Of a DNA stretch of 64,000 nt, positions 26,074 through 35,700 are shown in pieces. The DNA is taken from assembly GCF_900107485.1 (NCBI RefSeq), contig NZ_FNQE01000023.1:1-64000 (forward strand). Direction: 5' to 3'. Numbering within the stretch: the stretch's first letter is position 1; every line of letters begins with the position of its first letter. The notes below the pieces were generated by a model, which made no database searches, was not told the origin of the DNA, and was given only the letters and a program-made list of their open reading frames with translations. The position numbers and the translations under genes were made by a program. This DNA comes from Proteiniborus ethanoligenes. Lineage in GTDB: Bacteria; Bacillota; Clostridia; Tissierellales; Proteiniboraceae.

Positions 26074-26931
26074 TTAGCTAAGATTAAAGCCTTCTTCATC
26101 ATAAAGAACATCAGAAACATCTGAAATTATTTGCTCTATAGTATGCTCATCAATATTTAATATATCCATAGCATACCTTGAAAAGTTATACTTTAAACTA
26201 TCTATTCCTAAATCTATTCCCAGCATCATGACTATTGTATCAGCAATATGAATTATGGACACTAATGTAGGGTTATTCTTTGCTTCCTGTGGTATATGAT
26301 GATATGCAATGGCCTCTACTAAATCAACAGGAAAATTCCATTTCTCTGCAACCTTAGCTCCTATTTGTCCATGATCAAATCCAAGAACTTCTTTTTCTGC
26401 TTCTAAAAAGGTTTTTTCACCACTTTGAACTATTTCCACTATTTGATAGAATTCATTAGTTACATAATAATTTAAAATAACCTTGCCGATATCCCTTAAT
26501 AGACCAGCTATATAAGCCTCTTCTGGATTGATATTTTTAATTCTTAGCTTTTTCGCAATAAACCTAGCTATTATGGCACAGGACTGAGATTGCTCCCAAA
26601 GCATATTTTTCTTTAGACCATATCCAGGCAACTCTTTCACGAGTATTTTATTTACACTTGAAGCTAAAGCTATGCTTTTAATAGTCTGAAATCCTAATAG
26701 GACAGTAGCTTCTGAGATAGTGCTTATTCTTCTGGAGTACCCATAGTGAGTTGAGTTTGCTAACTGCAGCACCTTTGAAGTAAGGGTTTGATCCTTTAAT
26801 ATAACTTCTTCTAAATCCTTAACTGTAGATTCTGGATCCTCTGTAAGGCCTATTATTTGCATCATAGTATCTGGAAGGGAGGGCATGTCTCTAACTTTTC
26901 TAACTATTTGCTCTAATGAAGCTTTACTCAT
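26074..26931 (-). CDS. HDOD-domain signalling protein
   Basis: A 285-residue stand-alone HDOD domain (residues about 10-215): LEQIVRKVRDMPSLPDTMMQ at the start, ILKDQTLTSKVLQLANS, ISEATVLLGFQTIKSIALA and EVLGFDHGQIGAKVAEKWNF. HDOD domains are HD-superfamily folds that usually lack hydrolase activity and act in signalling, often with chemotaxis or c-di-GMP proteins. Here the position usually written GLLHDIG reads GLLRDIGK, so the first metal-ligand histidine is replaced by arginine, consistent with a non-enzymatic role. The ATG follows a GGAGTAAT RBS on the minus strand. No linked effector domain. Confidence 0.88.
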   Translation of the reverse strand: MSKASLEQIVRKVRDMPSLPDTMMQIIGLTEDPESTVKDLEEVILKDQTLTSKVLQLANSTHYGYSRRISTISEATVLLGFQTIKSIALASSVNKILVKELPGYGLKKNMLWEQSQSCAIIARFIAKKLRIKNINPEEAYIAGLLRDIGKVILNYYVTNEFYQIVEIVQSGEKTFLEAEKEVLGFDHGQIGAKVAEKWNFPVDLVEAIAYHHIPQEAKNNPTLVSIIHIADTIVMMLGIDLGIDSLKYNFSRYAMDILNIDEHTIEQIISDVSDVLYDEEGFNLS

Positions 26932-27250
26932 ATATATTACTCCTTTAGTTTTTTATTGTACATCAAGCTTATATATAAATCTTATAATTATTTACAATTA
27001 TTATCCATAGAGAATAGGTACTATTTTTTGACCTTTATCGACTATTATGCATATGTATTTAAAAACAACACTTATCTAAGCTTTAACTATATATTGTGCA
27101 TAGTTATAATATTATACACAATAAAAAGAATAAGTATAATGGTCAAGTAAATTAAGAAAATTAATATTATTTGGCAGTATTATTTTCAATTCACGGTTTT
27201 CCACTTAATATACACAGGTTTTACACATAAAAATGTGCACAAATAAACAG

Positions 27251-27330
27251 TTGTCCACAAACTTATGCACATTATCCACAAAAACCTCTATATTTTATCC
27301 ACAAATAAACAACAGAATAAATGTGGATAA
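27251..27330. promoter_or_regulatory. DnaA-box cluster 1
   Basis: Five 9-mers in 80 bases: TTGTCCACA (27251-27259), TTATGCACA (27263-27271), TTATCCACA (27272-27280), TTATCCACA (27295-27303), and TGTGGATAA (27322-27330, reverse orientation). Three are perfect DnaA boxes and one fits TTATNCACA. Weaker matches extend left to about 27197. No dnaA, dnaN or other origin gene is nearby, so this is more likely a DnaA-titrating or regulatory cluster than oriC. Confidence 0.8.
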
Positions 27331-27676
27331 ATATATGAATAATTATACCAAACAATGAATATAAAAATTTACCATATAAAAAATCATTCTAAAATTGACA
27401 AAAACAATAGAAACACATTAACTATGACTTTAACCTAAAGTGAGAATATATATTAGATGTTTACTATACATTAGTATATAAATATTATTTAAACAAGTGA
27501 TTCTACATTAAGTCGAATTACTTAAACCCTATAGAAATGAATACTTAAATTTACATATAAAAATAATATTTAAAATTAAAACTTTGTTATTTTATACATG
27601 CTGTGGGTATTATATATATAATAAACAAATTATTATTTGAAAAATTATAGTCTTTATTAAATATTTGAATATTCTC

Positions 27677-27703
27677 AAAGGAAATTTATTATTTATGTAG
27701 AAT
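27677..27703 (+). promoter_or_regulatory. sigma-H-type promoter of hpf
   Basis: AAAGGAAAT (27677-27685), 11-base spacer, GTAGAAT (27697-27703) matches the SigH pattern RnAGGAwww-N11/12-RnnGAAT. In Bacillus subtilis the orthologous gene is known to use SigB and SigH. The leader would be about 55 bases. Confidence 0.65.
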
Positions 27704-27765
27704 TTAATATTTATAAATTAAATATAATTTATAATTAACATTTAAACTGAAGGGAGTTGAAGTGT

Positions 27766-28299
27766 ATGAAAATCACTATCAGCGGCAAGAATATGGCGGT
27801 AACAGATGCACTTAGGGACACTATCGAAAAGAAGGTTAGTAAGCTAGACAAGTATTTTTATCAGGATGTACCAGTTGATGTGACATTAAGTGTTGAGAAG
27901 AACAGGCAAATCATTGAGGTAACAATTCCTTTTTCAGGTGCTATTATTAGGGCAGAAGAATCTACAGAAGACATGTATCAATCCTTAGACAAGGTAATAG
28001 ATGTCTTAGAAAGGCAGGTTACAAAACACAAGACTAAGCTTCAAAAAAGAAATAAAGGACTAGATACTATTAGATTTGAGAATGTTCAGGCACTTCCAGC
28101 TTCAGAAAATGATAAAGAACCTAGTATAGTTAGAACCAAAAGATTTGCAATGAAGCCTATGGATGCAGAGGAAGCAGTATTGCAAATGGAGCTACTTAGA
28201 CATGCGTTTTATGTATTTAGAGATGCAGAAACAGATGAGGTTAATATAGTTTATAAAAGAAAAGATGGTAATTACGGATTAATCCAACCAGAATTCTAA
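27766..28299 (+). CDS. hpf: ribosome hibernation promoting factor, long form
   Basis: Binds the 30S decoding region in stationary phase; the C-terminal domain dimerises ribosomes into 100S particles. Residues 1-100 are the beta-alpha S30AE domain (MKITISGKNMAVTDALRDTI, KVSKLDKYF). The C-terminal domain (about 120-177) has RTKRFAMKPMDAEEAVLQME and ends with YVFRDAETDEVNIVYKRKDG, so this is the long form. ATG 27766 lies 9 bases after AAGGGAG; the in-frame TTG at 27757 abuts the RBS and is not used. A single-gene unit with a SigH-type promoter and a terminator. Confidence 0.95.
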   Translation: MKITISGKNMAVTDALRDTIEKKVSKLDKYFYQDVPVDVTLSVEKNRQIIEVTIPFSGAIIRAEESTEDMYQSLDKVIDVLERQVTKHKTKLQKRNKGLDTIRFENVQALPASENDKEPSIVRTKRFAMKPMDAEEAVLQMELLRHAFYVFRDAETDEVNIVYKRKDGNYGLIQPEF

Positions 28300-28316
28300 A
28301 TGAAGATTATTTACAT

Positions 28317-28346
28317 AAGCGGCAGAAAATTTCTGTCGCTTTTTTG
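28317..28346 (+). terminator. intrinsic terminator of hpf
   Basis: AAGCGGCAGAAA pairs with TTTCTGTCGCTT (one G-U) and is followed by TTTTT. About 20 bases after the hpf stop codon. Confidence 0.88.
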
Positions 28347-28533
28347 TTGGTGTTTTCTCCCTTTATTTTGCCCTTTCTTAAATATAAACTTGACCATTAA
28401 TAGGCTTCATAAAAAGCTTTTTTTATATATTAAAAGGAATTTATATAAAAATATAGAATAGTAATAATTGAAGTAAGAATTATAGTTTAAACCTTATAAT
28501 TCTTGGGTACGGCAAAGAAAGGGGGAAAAACTA

Positions 28534-29127
28534 TTGTTAATAGAGAGTGTTCTTTTAGCTATCTTATTTGGGAAAATAAGGGGAGGGAAGTTTTCTAGAC
28601 TATCCCATTTAGAGTTTAAAAAGGTATGGGTTTTTATTTTAGCCCTTATCCTCCAAGGAAGCATAATCCTTTTTGGAGTTAACGGTAATGAGTTTGTCCT
28701 TAAGTATATAAAAGAATTATACATAATTTCCTATGTACTTTTGTTTATAGGCATTGTAATTAATTTTAAACATAGATCCTTGTTAATTATTTTATTAGGA
28801 GCAGGATTAAATATTTTTGTAATGTTTAATAATGGATGGAAGACACCTATATCTATCGATGGATTACTACTTGCAGGATATTCAGACTTAGCAGATATTG
28901 CTATGACTGGAAAGCTTGCCTTTTACACTCCCCTAGAAGGTAGTTCAAAGTTTGGATATTTAGGCAAAATAATCACGGTTCCACCACCATATTTTTATCC
29001 GCAACTCCTAAGCATTGGAGATATTTTTATTACACTTGGCTTATTTTTATTTATCCAGAGTATAATGACTAATGAAAGCTATGATAGAACTAAAATGATC
29101 AGATTTAAATATAGAAGCAAAATATGA
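28534..29127 (+). CDS. DUF5317-type membrane protein
   Basis: A 197-residue protein with five to six hydrophobic segments: MLIESVLLAILFGKIRGGKF, VWVFILALILQGSIILFG, IISYVLLFIGIVINF, LLIILLGAGLNIFVMFNNGW and a C-terminal IGDIFITLGLFLFIQ. Between the fourth and last helices is a conserved-looking extracellular or loop segment with NGWKMPIS-like NGWKTPIS and a Tyr/Pro-rich stretch ending YFYPQLLSIGD. This is the pattern of DUF5317 proteins of Firmicutes, whose role is unknown. TTG 28534 follows GAAAGGGGGAAA. It is monocistronic. Confidence 0.8.
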   Translation: MLIESVLLAILFGKIRGGKFSRLSHLEFKKVWVFILALILQGSIILFGVNGNEFVLKYIKELYIISYVLLFIGIVINFKHRSLLIILLGAGLNIFVMFNNGWKTPISIDGLLLAGYSDLADIAMTGKLAFYTPLEGSSKFGYLGKIITVPPPYFYPQLLSIGDIFITLGLFLFIQSIMTNESYDRTKMIRFKYRSKI

Positions 29128-29151
29128 AAAGCATCTAAGGGTGCTTTTTTT
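29128..29151 (+). terminator. intrinsic terminator after the DUF5317-type gene
   Basis: AAAGCA (29128-29133) pairs with TGCTTT (29142-29147) and the run continues TTTT. Short but typical. Confidence 0.75.
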
Positions 29152-29232
29152 GTGTGTATAACTTTACTTGTAACAAATTAACATTAATGATAAAATTAAT
29201 TGATAAGTCAAAATTTATAAGAGGTGAGAAGC

Positions 29233-31974
29233 TTGAAGAGAATGTTTGAAAAGTTCTTTGGGACTTATAGTGAAAGAGAGATAAAGAGGATAGAGCCTAT
29301 AATAGAAGAAATAGAAGCTTTAGATGAAAGGATGCAAAGGCTTAGGGATGATGAATTAAAAGGGAAAACACAAGAGTTTAAAAATAGATTAGATGCTGGG
29401 GAAACACTAGATGATATATTACCAGAGGCATTCGCTGTAGTTAGAGAAGCAGCACATAGAGTTTTAGGCACTAAGCATTACAGAGTACAGTTAATAGGCG
29501 GTATTGTACTTCATCAAGGAAGAATAGCTGAGATGAAAACAGGTGAAGGTAAAACACTAACAGCTACACTAGCTGTATACCTAAATGCACTTACTGGAAA
29601 AGGAGCTCATGTAGTTACAGTTAATGATTACCTAGCTAAGAGAGACAGGGATTGGATGGGTAAGGTTTACGAATTTTTAGGATTATCTGTAGGCTGTATA
29701 TTGCACGACATGAGCAATGAAGCTAGAAGAAAAGCCTATGAATGTGATATTACTTATGGAACCAACAATGAATTTGGATTTGATTATTTAAGAGACAATA
29801 TGGTCATATATAAACATGAAATGGTTCAAAGAGAGTTAAACTTTGCAATAGTAGACGAGGTAGATAGCATATTAGTTGATGAAGCTAGAACTCCTCTTAT
29901 TATTTCTGGCGAAGGAGATAAATCTACTAAGCTATACTATGCAGCTAATGCTTTTGTACAGGGGCTTAAGGGCAGGATATTAGACCCAAATGAAGAAAAG
30001 GTTAGCAGGCTAGAAAGAGAATACAAAGAGGAAACAGTAGATTTTGTTGTAGATGAAAAGGCTAGAAATGTAACTATTACAGAAAGAGGTGTAGAAAAGG
30101 CAGAGAGAGCCTTTGGAGTAGAAAACCTTGCAGATTCTTCAAATATGGAAATATCCCATCACATTAATCAAGCATTAAAGGCTAACAATATAATGAAAAA
30201 GGATATTGATTATGTGGTTAAGGATGGAGAAGTAATTATAGTAGATGAATTCACTGGAAGACTTATGTTTGGTAGAAGATACAGTGAAGGTTTACATCAG
30301 GCAATAGAAGCTAAGGAAGGCTTAGATGTAAGGAGAGAATCTAAAACCCTAGCAACCATTACCTTCCAAAACTATTTTAGAATGTATAAAAAACTTTCTG
30401 GTATGACGGGTACAGCTAAGACTGAGGAAGATGAGTTTAGGGAAATATATAATGTAGATGTTATAGAGATACCAACTAATAGGCCAGTAGTTAGAAGTGA
30501 CTATCCAGATGCTGTATATAAAAATGAAGAGGCTAAATTTAAGGCTGTTGTAAATGAAATTAAAGAAAAACACAGTAAGGGTCAGCCTGTGCTAGTAGGT
30601 ACTATATCAATAGAAAGATCAGAGATTTTAAGCAAAATGCTTAAAAAAGAAGGAGTAAAGCATGAAGTATTAAATGCCAAGTATCATGAAAGAGAGGCTG
30701 AAATCGTAGCTCAAGCAGGTAGATATGGAGCTGTAACCATAGCTACCAACATGGCAGGACGTGGTACAGATATAGTACTGGGAGGAAATCCTGAGTTTAT
30801 AGCAAAAAATGAACTGAAGAAAAAAGGCTATGCTGATGAAATAATATCTCTGGTTGATGGATTTGCAGATACAGATGATGAGGAGCTAATAGCTGCAAGA
30901 AACATATATAGAGAAGAATTAGAAAAAGCCAAAGGCCTTACTGGGGAAGAAGGAAAAAAAGTTTTGCAGGCTGGAGGTCTTCATATAATAGGCACAGAAA
31001 GACATGAATCAAGGCGTATAGATAATCAGCTTAGAGGTCGTGCAGGACGTCAAGGAGATCCTGGTTCATCAAGATTTTATGTATCCCTAGAAGATGATTT
31101 AATGAGACTTTTTGGTAGCGATAGAATTAAAGGCATGGTAGAAACCCTTGGTATGCCAGATGATGAGCCATTAGAGCACAACCTACTTTCTAAATCTATA
31201 GAAAGTGCTCAAAAAAGAATAGAAGGACGTAACTTTAGTATCAGAAAGCATGTTCTTCAATATGATGATGTTATGAACAAGCAAAGAGAAGTTATATATG
31301 CTGAAAGAAGAAAGGTTCTTGAAGGTGAAAACCTAAGAGAGCACATACTTTCAATGGCAGGAAATATTATTGATGCTTTTATTGGCACATATACAGAGGG
31401 CATAAAATATCCCGAGGAATGGGATTTAAATGGGCTTATAGACAAAATTTCAGAATTTATACCTGTAAAGGGAATGTTAACATTTGAAAAACCTGAGGAG
31501 CTTACAAAAGAAAGCTTAAAGGATGCTATATTCAATAAGGCAGTACAGCTTTATGAAGGCAAGGAAAAGGAAATTGGAGAAGAAGTCATTAGAGACATTG
31601 AAAGAGTAATACTTCTAAAAACAGTAGATATTAAGTGGATGGATCATATTGATGCAATGGATCAGCTAAAACAGGGAATCGGACTTAGAGCAATGGGTAA
31701 TGAAGACCCTGTAATAGCTTATCAGGTAGAAGGCTTTGATATGTTTGAAGAAATGACAAGGAGCATTCAAGAAGATACAGTTAGAGCTCTTTACCATCTT
31801 CAAAAGCCTGAAAAGGTTGAAAGAGAAAGAGTTGCAAGAGTAACTGGTGCAAGTCATGGAGAAGCAGAAAAAAAATCTAAGCCAGTAATAAAGGGGCAAA
31901 AAATAGGCAGAAATGACCCATGTCCATGTGGAAGCGGTAAAAAGTATAAAAAATGCTGTGGACAGAATGAGTAA
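29233..31974 (+). CDS. secA: preprotein translocase subunit SecA
   Basis: ATPase motor of Sec-dependent export at the membrane. The 913 residues show Walker [33 protein letters not shown] (Walker B/DEAD-like region), the preprotein cross-linking domain, [28 protein letters not shown], the [15 protein letters not shown] helicase motif VI and a C-terminal zinc-binding tail [14 protein letters not shown] used for SecB or ribosome contact. The frame opens at GTG 29224, but that GTG lies inside GAGGTGAG; TTG 29233, giving [20 protein letters not shown], is the better start. prfB follows, as in many Firmicutes, here after a 234-base palindromic gap. Confidence 0.96.
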   Translation: MKRMFEKFFGTYSEREIKRIEPIIEEIEALDERMQRLRDDELKGKTQEFKNRLDAGETLDDILPEAFAVVREAAHRVLGTKHYRVQLIGGIVLHQGRIAEMKTGEGKTLTATLAVYLNALTGKGAHVVTVNDYLAKRDRDWMGKVYEFLGLSVGCILHDMSNEARRKAYECDITYGTNNEFGFDYLRDNMVIYKHEMVQRELNFAIVDEVDSILVDEARTPLIISGEGDKSTKLYYAANAFVQGLKGRILDPNEEKVSRLEREYKEETVDFVVDEKARNVTITERGVEKAERAFGVENLADSSNMEISHHINQALKANNIMKKDIDYVVKDGEVIIVDEFTGRLMFGRRYSEGLHQAIEAKEGLDVRRESKTLATITFQNYFRMYKKLSGMTGTAKTEEDEFREIYNVDVIEIPTNRPVVRSDYPDAVYKNEEAKFKAVVNEIKEKHSKGQPVLVGTISIERSEILSKMLKKEGVKHEVLNAKYHEREAEIVAQAGRYGAVTIATNMAGRGTDIVLGGNPEFIAKNELKKKGYADEIISLVDGFADTDDEELIAARNIYREELEKAKGLTGEEGKKVLQAGGLHIIGTERHESRRIDNQLRGRAGRQGDPGSSRFYVSLEDDLMRLFGSDRIKGMVETLGMPDDEPLEHNLLSKSIESAQKRIEGRNFSIRKHVLQYDDVMNKQREVIYAERRKVLEGENLREHILSMAGNIIDAFIGTYTEGIKYPEEWDLNGLIDKISEFIPVKGMLTFEKPEELTKESLKDAIFNKAVQLYEGKEKEIGEEVIRDIERVILLKTVDIKWMDHIDAMDQLKQGIGLRAMGNEDPVIAYQVEGFDMFEEMTRSIQEDTVRALYHLQKPEKVERERVARVTGASHGEAEKKSKPVIKGQKIGRNDPCPCGSGKKYKKCCGQNE

Positions 31975-31978
31975 GAGA

Positions 31979-32170
31979 AAATTTAAATAAAATACGCGCT
32001 CACGGTTTCGGACCTGAATAATTCTATTAGCTCATTTCGATAAAAAATCCTACAACTTGCAAACTCGCTTCGCTCAAACAGTGCAAGTTGCTTAACGGAT
32101 TTTTCATCTACATTCGCTAAGAATTATAGTCATGTCCTGCAAATGTTCGCTTAGTATTTTATTTAAATTT
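31979..32170. repeat. nested palindrome B (192 bp) between secA and prfB
   Basis: Nested stems fold the whole gap: 17 perfect pairs between 31979-31995 (AAATTTAAATAAAATAC) and 32154-32170; GGAC (32010-32013) with GTCC (32134-32137); ATAATTCT (32018-32025) with AGAATTAT (32120-32127); GATAAAAAATCC with GGATTTTTCATC around 32039-32050/32098-32109; CAACTTGCA (32053-32061) with TGCAAGTTG (32082-32090). The loop carries CTCGCTTCGCTC. The element starts 4 bases after the secA stop, so it could end the secA message, although it has no clean U-tail. Confidence 0.85.
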
Positions 32171-32208
32171 TTCATCAAAGTTAGCTGAAAATGTAAGGAG
32201 ATGATTAT

Positions 32209-33313
32209 TTGATTGAATTTGAATTGTATAGAGATAAAATAGCTGCATTAAAAGAGGAAATCAAAGAGGTTGGTGTTTCTCTTTGACTTAGGTCATCTTA
32301 GAGAGCAATTAAGCAAATTAGAGGAAAAGACTTATGAACAAGGCTTTTGGGATGATGTAAACAACGCTCAAAAAATAATGCAGGAAATCAATTATATAAA
32401 GGATAAATTAGGAGAATACGAAGGCATATTATCAGAATTAGAGGATGTAGAGGTATTACTTCAGCTTGCAGAAGATGAAGATGAGCATTCCTTAGAAAAG
32501 GAAATAAGAGAAAACACTGAAAAGGTTCAAGATGAAATTAGCAACCTAAAAATAGCAACTCTTTTAAGTGGAGAATATGATAAAAATGGTGCAATACTAT
32601 CTATTCACGCAGGAGCAGGAGGATTAGAGGCACAGGATTGGGCAGAAATGCTCCTAAGAATGTACAAGAGATGGAGCGAGGGAAAGGGGTATAAAACAGA
32701 GGTTTTGGATATTATTTCTGATACAGAGGGTGGTATAAAAAGCGTAACACTTTCAATAAGCGGATTAAATGCTTATGGATATTTAAAATCAGAAAAAGGT
32801 GTTCACAGACTAGTTAGAATTTCACCCTTTGATTCCTCAGGTCGTAGGCATACATCCTTTGCATCCGTAGATGTGTTTCCTCAGCTAGATGAAGATATTG
32901 AAATAGACATAGACCCAAATGACTTGAAAATCGACACATATAGGTCAGGTGGAGCTGGAGGACAGCATGTTAATACTACTGACTCAGCCATAAGAATTAC
33001 TCATATACCCACAGGAATAGTAGTTCAGTGTCAGAGCGAAAGGTCACAGCATAGCAACAAAGCAACAGCCATGAGAATGCTAATGGCAAAGCTAATAGAG
33101 ATAAAAGAGCTTGAGCAAAAAGAAAAGATAGAAGACATCCAAGGGAAATATACTCAAATAGCTTGGGGTTCACAAATAAGATCCTATGTATTTCATCCAT
33201 ATAGCTTAGTAAAAGACCACAGGACAAATGCAGAAACAGGTAATACCTCCAGTGTAATGGATGGAAATATAGATATGTTTATGAACGAATATTTGAAATA
33301 TAAGGCAAAATAG
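32209..33313 (+). CDS. prfB: peptide chain release factor 2 with programmed +1 frameshift
   Basis: Terminates translation at UGA and UAA. Translation starts at TTG 32209 (AAGGAG at 32195-32200), runs 25 codons to CTT 32281-32283 and meets in-frame TGA at 32284. Shifting +1 at CTT-TGA-C gives GACTTAGGT (DLGHLREQL) and the frame continues to TAG at 33311-33313, about 368 residues in all. Family motifs: SPF codon-recognition tripeptide in RISPFDSSGRRHTSF and the catalytic GGQ in RSGGAGGQHVNTTDSA. The frame after the shift is also open from TTG 32270, which is not a real start. The arrangement is the classic RF2 autoregulatory circuit. Confidence 0.95.
32281..32287 (+). promoter_or_regulatory. 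RF2 programmed frameshift site
   Basis: CTT-TGA-C, the conserved slippery codon, stop and following C of prfB. The purine-rich AAAGAGGTTGG 10-20 bases upstream may act as the internal Shine-Dalgarno stimulator. When RF2 is scarce, ribosomes pause at UGA and slip +1. Confidence 0.93.
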
Positions 33314-33335
33314 TCATCTAAAGGATGACTATTTT
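33307..33335 (+). terminator. intrinsic terminator overlapping the prfB stop
   Basis: AAAATAGTCATC (33307-33318) pairs perfectly with GATGACTATTTT (33324-33335). The stop codon of prfB lies in the ascending arm, so termination and translation stop are closely packed. Confidence 0.85.
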
Positions 33336-33484
33336 GTGTATAACATGTAAATCCTTAGGAAATTTTTCCTATCATTTTCCTAAAAAGAGGGAAAAGGTTT
33401 TTATATGTAGAATACTATTTAGGGGATAATCAGAAACAGCATATAATCTTTAAATCAAAGACTAAACTAAAGGAGAGATAATCA

Positions 33485-35638
33485 TTGGACATAATATTAA
33501 GACTTGTGGAAGAGTTTAAGCTAAAAAAGTTTCAGGTTGAGAATACAGTTGGCCTTATTGATGAAGGAAATACTATACCCTTTATCGCAAGATATAGAAA
33601 AGAACAAACAGGAGAATTAAGCGATGTAGTTTTGAGAGACTTGTATGAAAGGCTCACATATTTAAGAAATCTTGAAAATAGACAAATGGAAGTCATTAGA
33701 CTAATAGAAGAGCAAGGAAATCTAACAGAAGAGTTAAAGAAAGAAATACTAGCCTCAGAAACACTTCAAAGAATAGAGGATTTGTATAGACCTTATAGAC
33801 CTAAGAGGAGAACTCGAGCTACAATAGCTAAAGAAAAAGGTCTAGAGCCTTTAGCAAATGTAATATTATCTCAAGAGATAAATAGTGGAAATCTAGAAGA
33901 CATAGGGGAACCTTATATAGACGAAGAAAAAGGAGTAACTACAGTAGAAGAAGCTTATCAAGGAGCCATGGATATAATTGCAGAGATAGTATCTGATAAT
34001 GCAGAGTTTCGAGAGCTAATAAGAAATATAGTCTTTGATAAAGGCATATTAGTAACTAATGCAGTGGACAAAGAAACAAAATCAGTATATGAAATGTATT
34101 ATGACTATAAGGAACCAGTAAAAGCAGTAGCAAATCATAGAGTGTTGGCTATAAACAGAGGAGAAAAGGAGAAGTTCTTAAGAGTAAAGGTAGATAGTCC
34201 AGATGATAATATAATAGATATTTTAAAATCTAAAGTAGTAGTTAATTATAAAGCCATAACAACTCCATACTTGTTATCTAGTATTGAAGATGGGTATAAA
34301 AGACTTATATTCCCTTCCATAGAACGAGAAATTAGAAATACCCTTACAGAAAGGGCAGAAGAACAAGCTATAAAGGTATTTGGACAAAATCTAAAGCCAC
34401 TACTAATGCAGGCGCCAGTAAAGGGAAAGGTAGTTATGGGATTTGACCCTGCCTTTAGAACAGGATGCAAGATTGCAGTAGTAGACGAGACAGGAAAGCT
34501 TCTTGACCATACTACTGTTTATCCAACTGAGCCTCAAAACAAGGTAGAAGAAGCTAAAAAAGAATTAACAGAACTTATTAAAAAACATAGTGTAGACATT
34601 ATTGCTATAGGAAATGGAACTGCTTCTAGAGAATCTGAAATGATAGTTGCAGATATGCTAAAGGATTTAAACAAAAAAGTATATTATACTATAGTAAGTG
34701 AAGCAGGAGCTTCAGTATACTCAGCTTCTAAGATAGCAAATGAAGAATACCCAGATATAAATGTTTCCATAAGAGGTGCTATATCTATAGGAAAAAGACT
34801 TCAGGACCCGTTGGCTGAGTTAGTAAAAATAGACCCTAAAAGCGTTGGAGTAGGTCAATATCAACACGATATAAACCAAGGAAAGCTAGACGAGACCCTT
34901 AGAGGGGTTGTAGAAGACTGTGTAAACAATGTGGGAGTAGATTTAAACACTGCTTCTGTTTCGTTACTTAGCTATGTTTCAGGTATATCAGCAGGTGTAG
35001 CAAAAAATATAGTAAAGCATAGAGAAGAAATAGGAAAGTTCAACGATAGAAAAGAGCTTTTAAAGATAAAAAGACTGGGAGAGGCAACCTTTGTTCAATG
35101 TGCAGGCTTTTTAAGAATATCTAATGGAGATAATCCTTTAGATAATACCGGAGTTCACCCTGAATCCTATGAGGTAGCCTTAAAGCTTATTAATAAGCTA
35201 GGTTTTTCTGAAGAGGACATTAAAGCAGGTAAGCTTAAGGAAATAGACTCTATTGTAAATGAAAAAAATATAGTAGAATTTGCCAAGGAGCTCCAAATAG
35301 GAGTACCAACCTTAAGAGATATTTTTAAAGAGCTTAAGAAGCCAGGCAGGGACCCTAGAGAAGAAATGCCAAAGCCAGTTTTCAGAACGGATGTATTGAA
35401 AATGGAAGATTTAAAACCAGATATGATACTTACAGGTACTGTAAGGAATGTAGTTGATTTTGGAGCATTTGTAGATATAGGAGTAAAACAGGACGGCTTA
35501 GTGCATATTTCTCATTTGTCTAATAAATTTGTTAAAAACCCAATGGACGTAGTGTCTGTAGGAGACATAGTAAATGTAAAAATACTAGATGTAGATATTG
35601 AAAAGGGTAGAATAGGACTTAGTATGAAAGAAGCATAG
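33485..35638 (+). CDS. tex: RNA-binding transcriptional accessory protein Tex
   Basis: A 717-residue cytosolic nucleic-acid-binding protein. Order: N-terminal helix-turn-helix-like region (VEEFKLKKFQVENTVGLIDE, GNTIPFIARYRKEQTGELSD), YqgF/RNase-H-like domain (VMGFDPAFRTGCKIAVVDE, IAIGNGTASRESE), helix-hairpin-helix repeats (SVSLLSYVSGISAGVAKNIV; FNDRKELLKIKRLGEATF) and a C-terminal S1 domain (ILTGTVRNVVDFGAFVDIGV). TTG 33485 follows AAAGGAGAGATAATCA. Tex is implicated in transcription and RNA turnover; the exact role is unclear. Single gene with a 150-base leader region. Confidence 0.95.
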   Translation: MDIILRLVEEFKLKKFQVENTVGLIDEGNTIPFIARYRKEQTGELSDVVLRDLYERLTYLRNLENRQMEVIRLIEEQGNLTEELKKEILASETLQRIEDLYRPYRPKRRTRATIAKEKGLEPLANVILSQEINSGNLEDIGEPYIDEEKGVTTVEEAYQGAMDIIAEIVSDNAEFRELIRNIVFDKGILVTNAVDKETKSVYEMYYDYKEPVKAVANHRVLAINRGEKEKFLRVKVDSPDDNIIDILKSKVVVNYKAITTPYLLSSIEDGYKRLIFPSIEREIRNTLTERAEEQAIKVFGQNLKPLLMQAPVKGKVVMGFDPAFRTGCKIAVVDETGKLLDHTTVYPTEPQNKVEEAKKELTELIKKHSVDIIAIGNGTASRESEMIVADMLKDLNKKVYYTIVSEAGASVYSASKIANEEYPDINVSIRGAISIGKRLQDPLAELVKIDPKSVGVGQYQHDINQGKLDETLRGVVEDCVNNVGVDLNTASVSLLSYVSGISAGVAKNIVKHREEIGKFNDRKELLKIKRLGEATFVQCAGFLRISNGDNPLDNTGVHPESYEVALKLINKLGFSEEDIKAGKLKEIDSIVNEKNIVEFAKELQIGVPTLRDIFKELKKPGRDPREEMPKPVFRTDVLKMEDLKPDMILTGTVRNVVDFGAFVDIGVKQDGLVHISHLSNKFVKNPMDVVSVGDIVNVKILDVDIEKGRIGLSMKEA

Positions 35639-35700
35639 GAAGGAGTTTATACAAGGGATTATTGGGAAGGGAGCTAATAAAAGCTGGGGGGGATAAAATA

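Larger units (their letters stand above)
26932..27765. other. 834-bp AT-rich intergenic region with DnaA boxes
   Basis: The divergent gap between the HDOD gene and hpf has no convincing gene. A 64-codon frame at 26956-27150 lacks an RBS and has random-looking Tyr/Ile/Asn-rich content. The useful contents are a cluster of DnaA boxes at 27251-27330, a stretch of about 400 bases of very AT-rich DNA after it (27331-27740) that would melt easily, and a sigma-H-type promoter close to hpf. Confidence 0.7.

Noticed and set aside
26956..27150. 64-codon plus-strand frame between the HDOD gene and hpf
   Set aside because: No ribosome binding site, Tyr/Ile/Asn-rich content as expected from random AT-rich DNA, and no recognisable motif.
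27220..27760. Chromosomal replication origin
   Set aside because: DnaA boxes and AT-rich DNA are present, but dnaA, dnaN, recF, gyrB or rpmH are absent from the window and the flanking genes are not origin genes.
32270..33313. prfB read as a single frame from TTG 32270
   Set aside because: That start has no RBS and truncates the protein; the upstream frame joined through CTT-TGA-C explains the gene fully.
35662..35700. Upstream TTG start for the hybrid kinase
   Set aside because: GGGGGGGAT directly before GTG 35701 is the only good RBS, and the extra 13 residues show no family feature.
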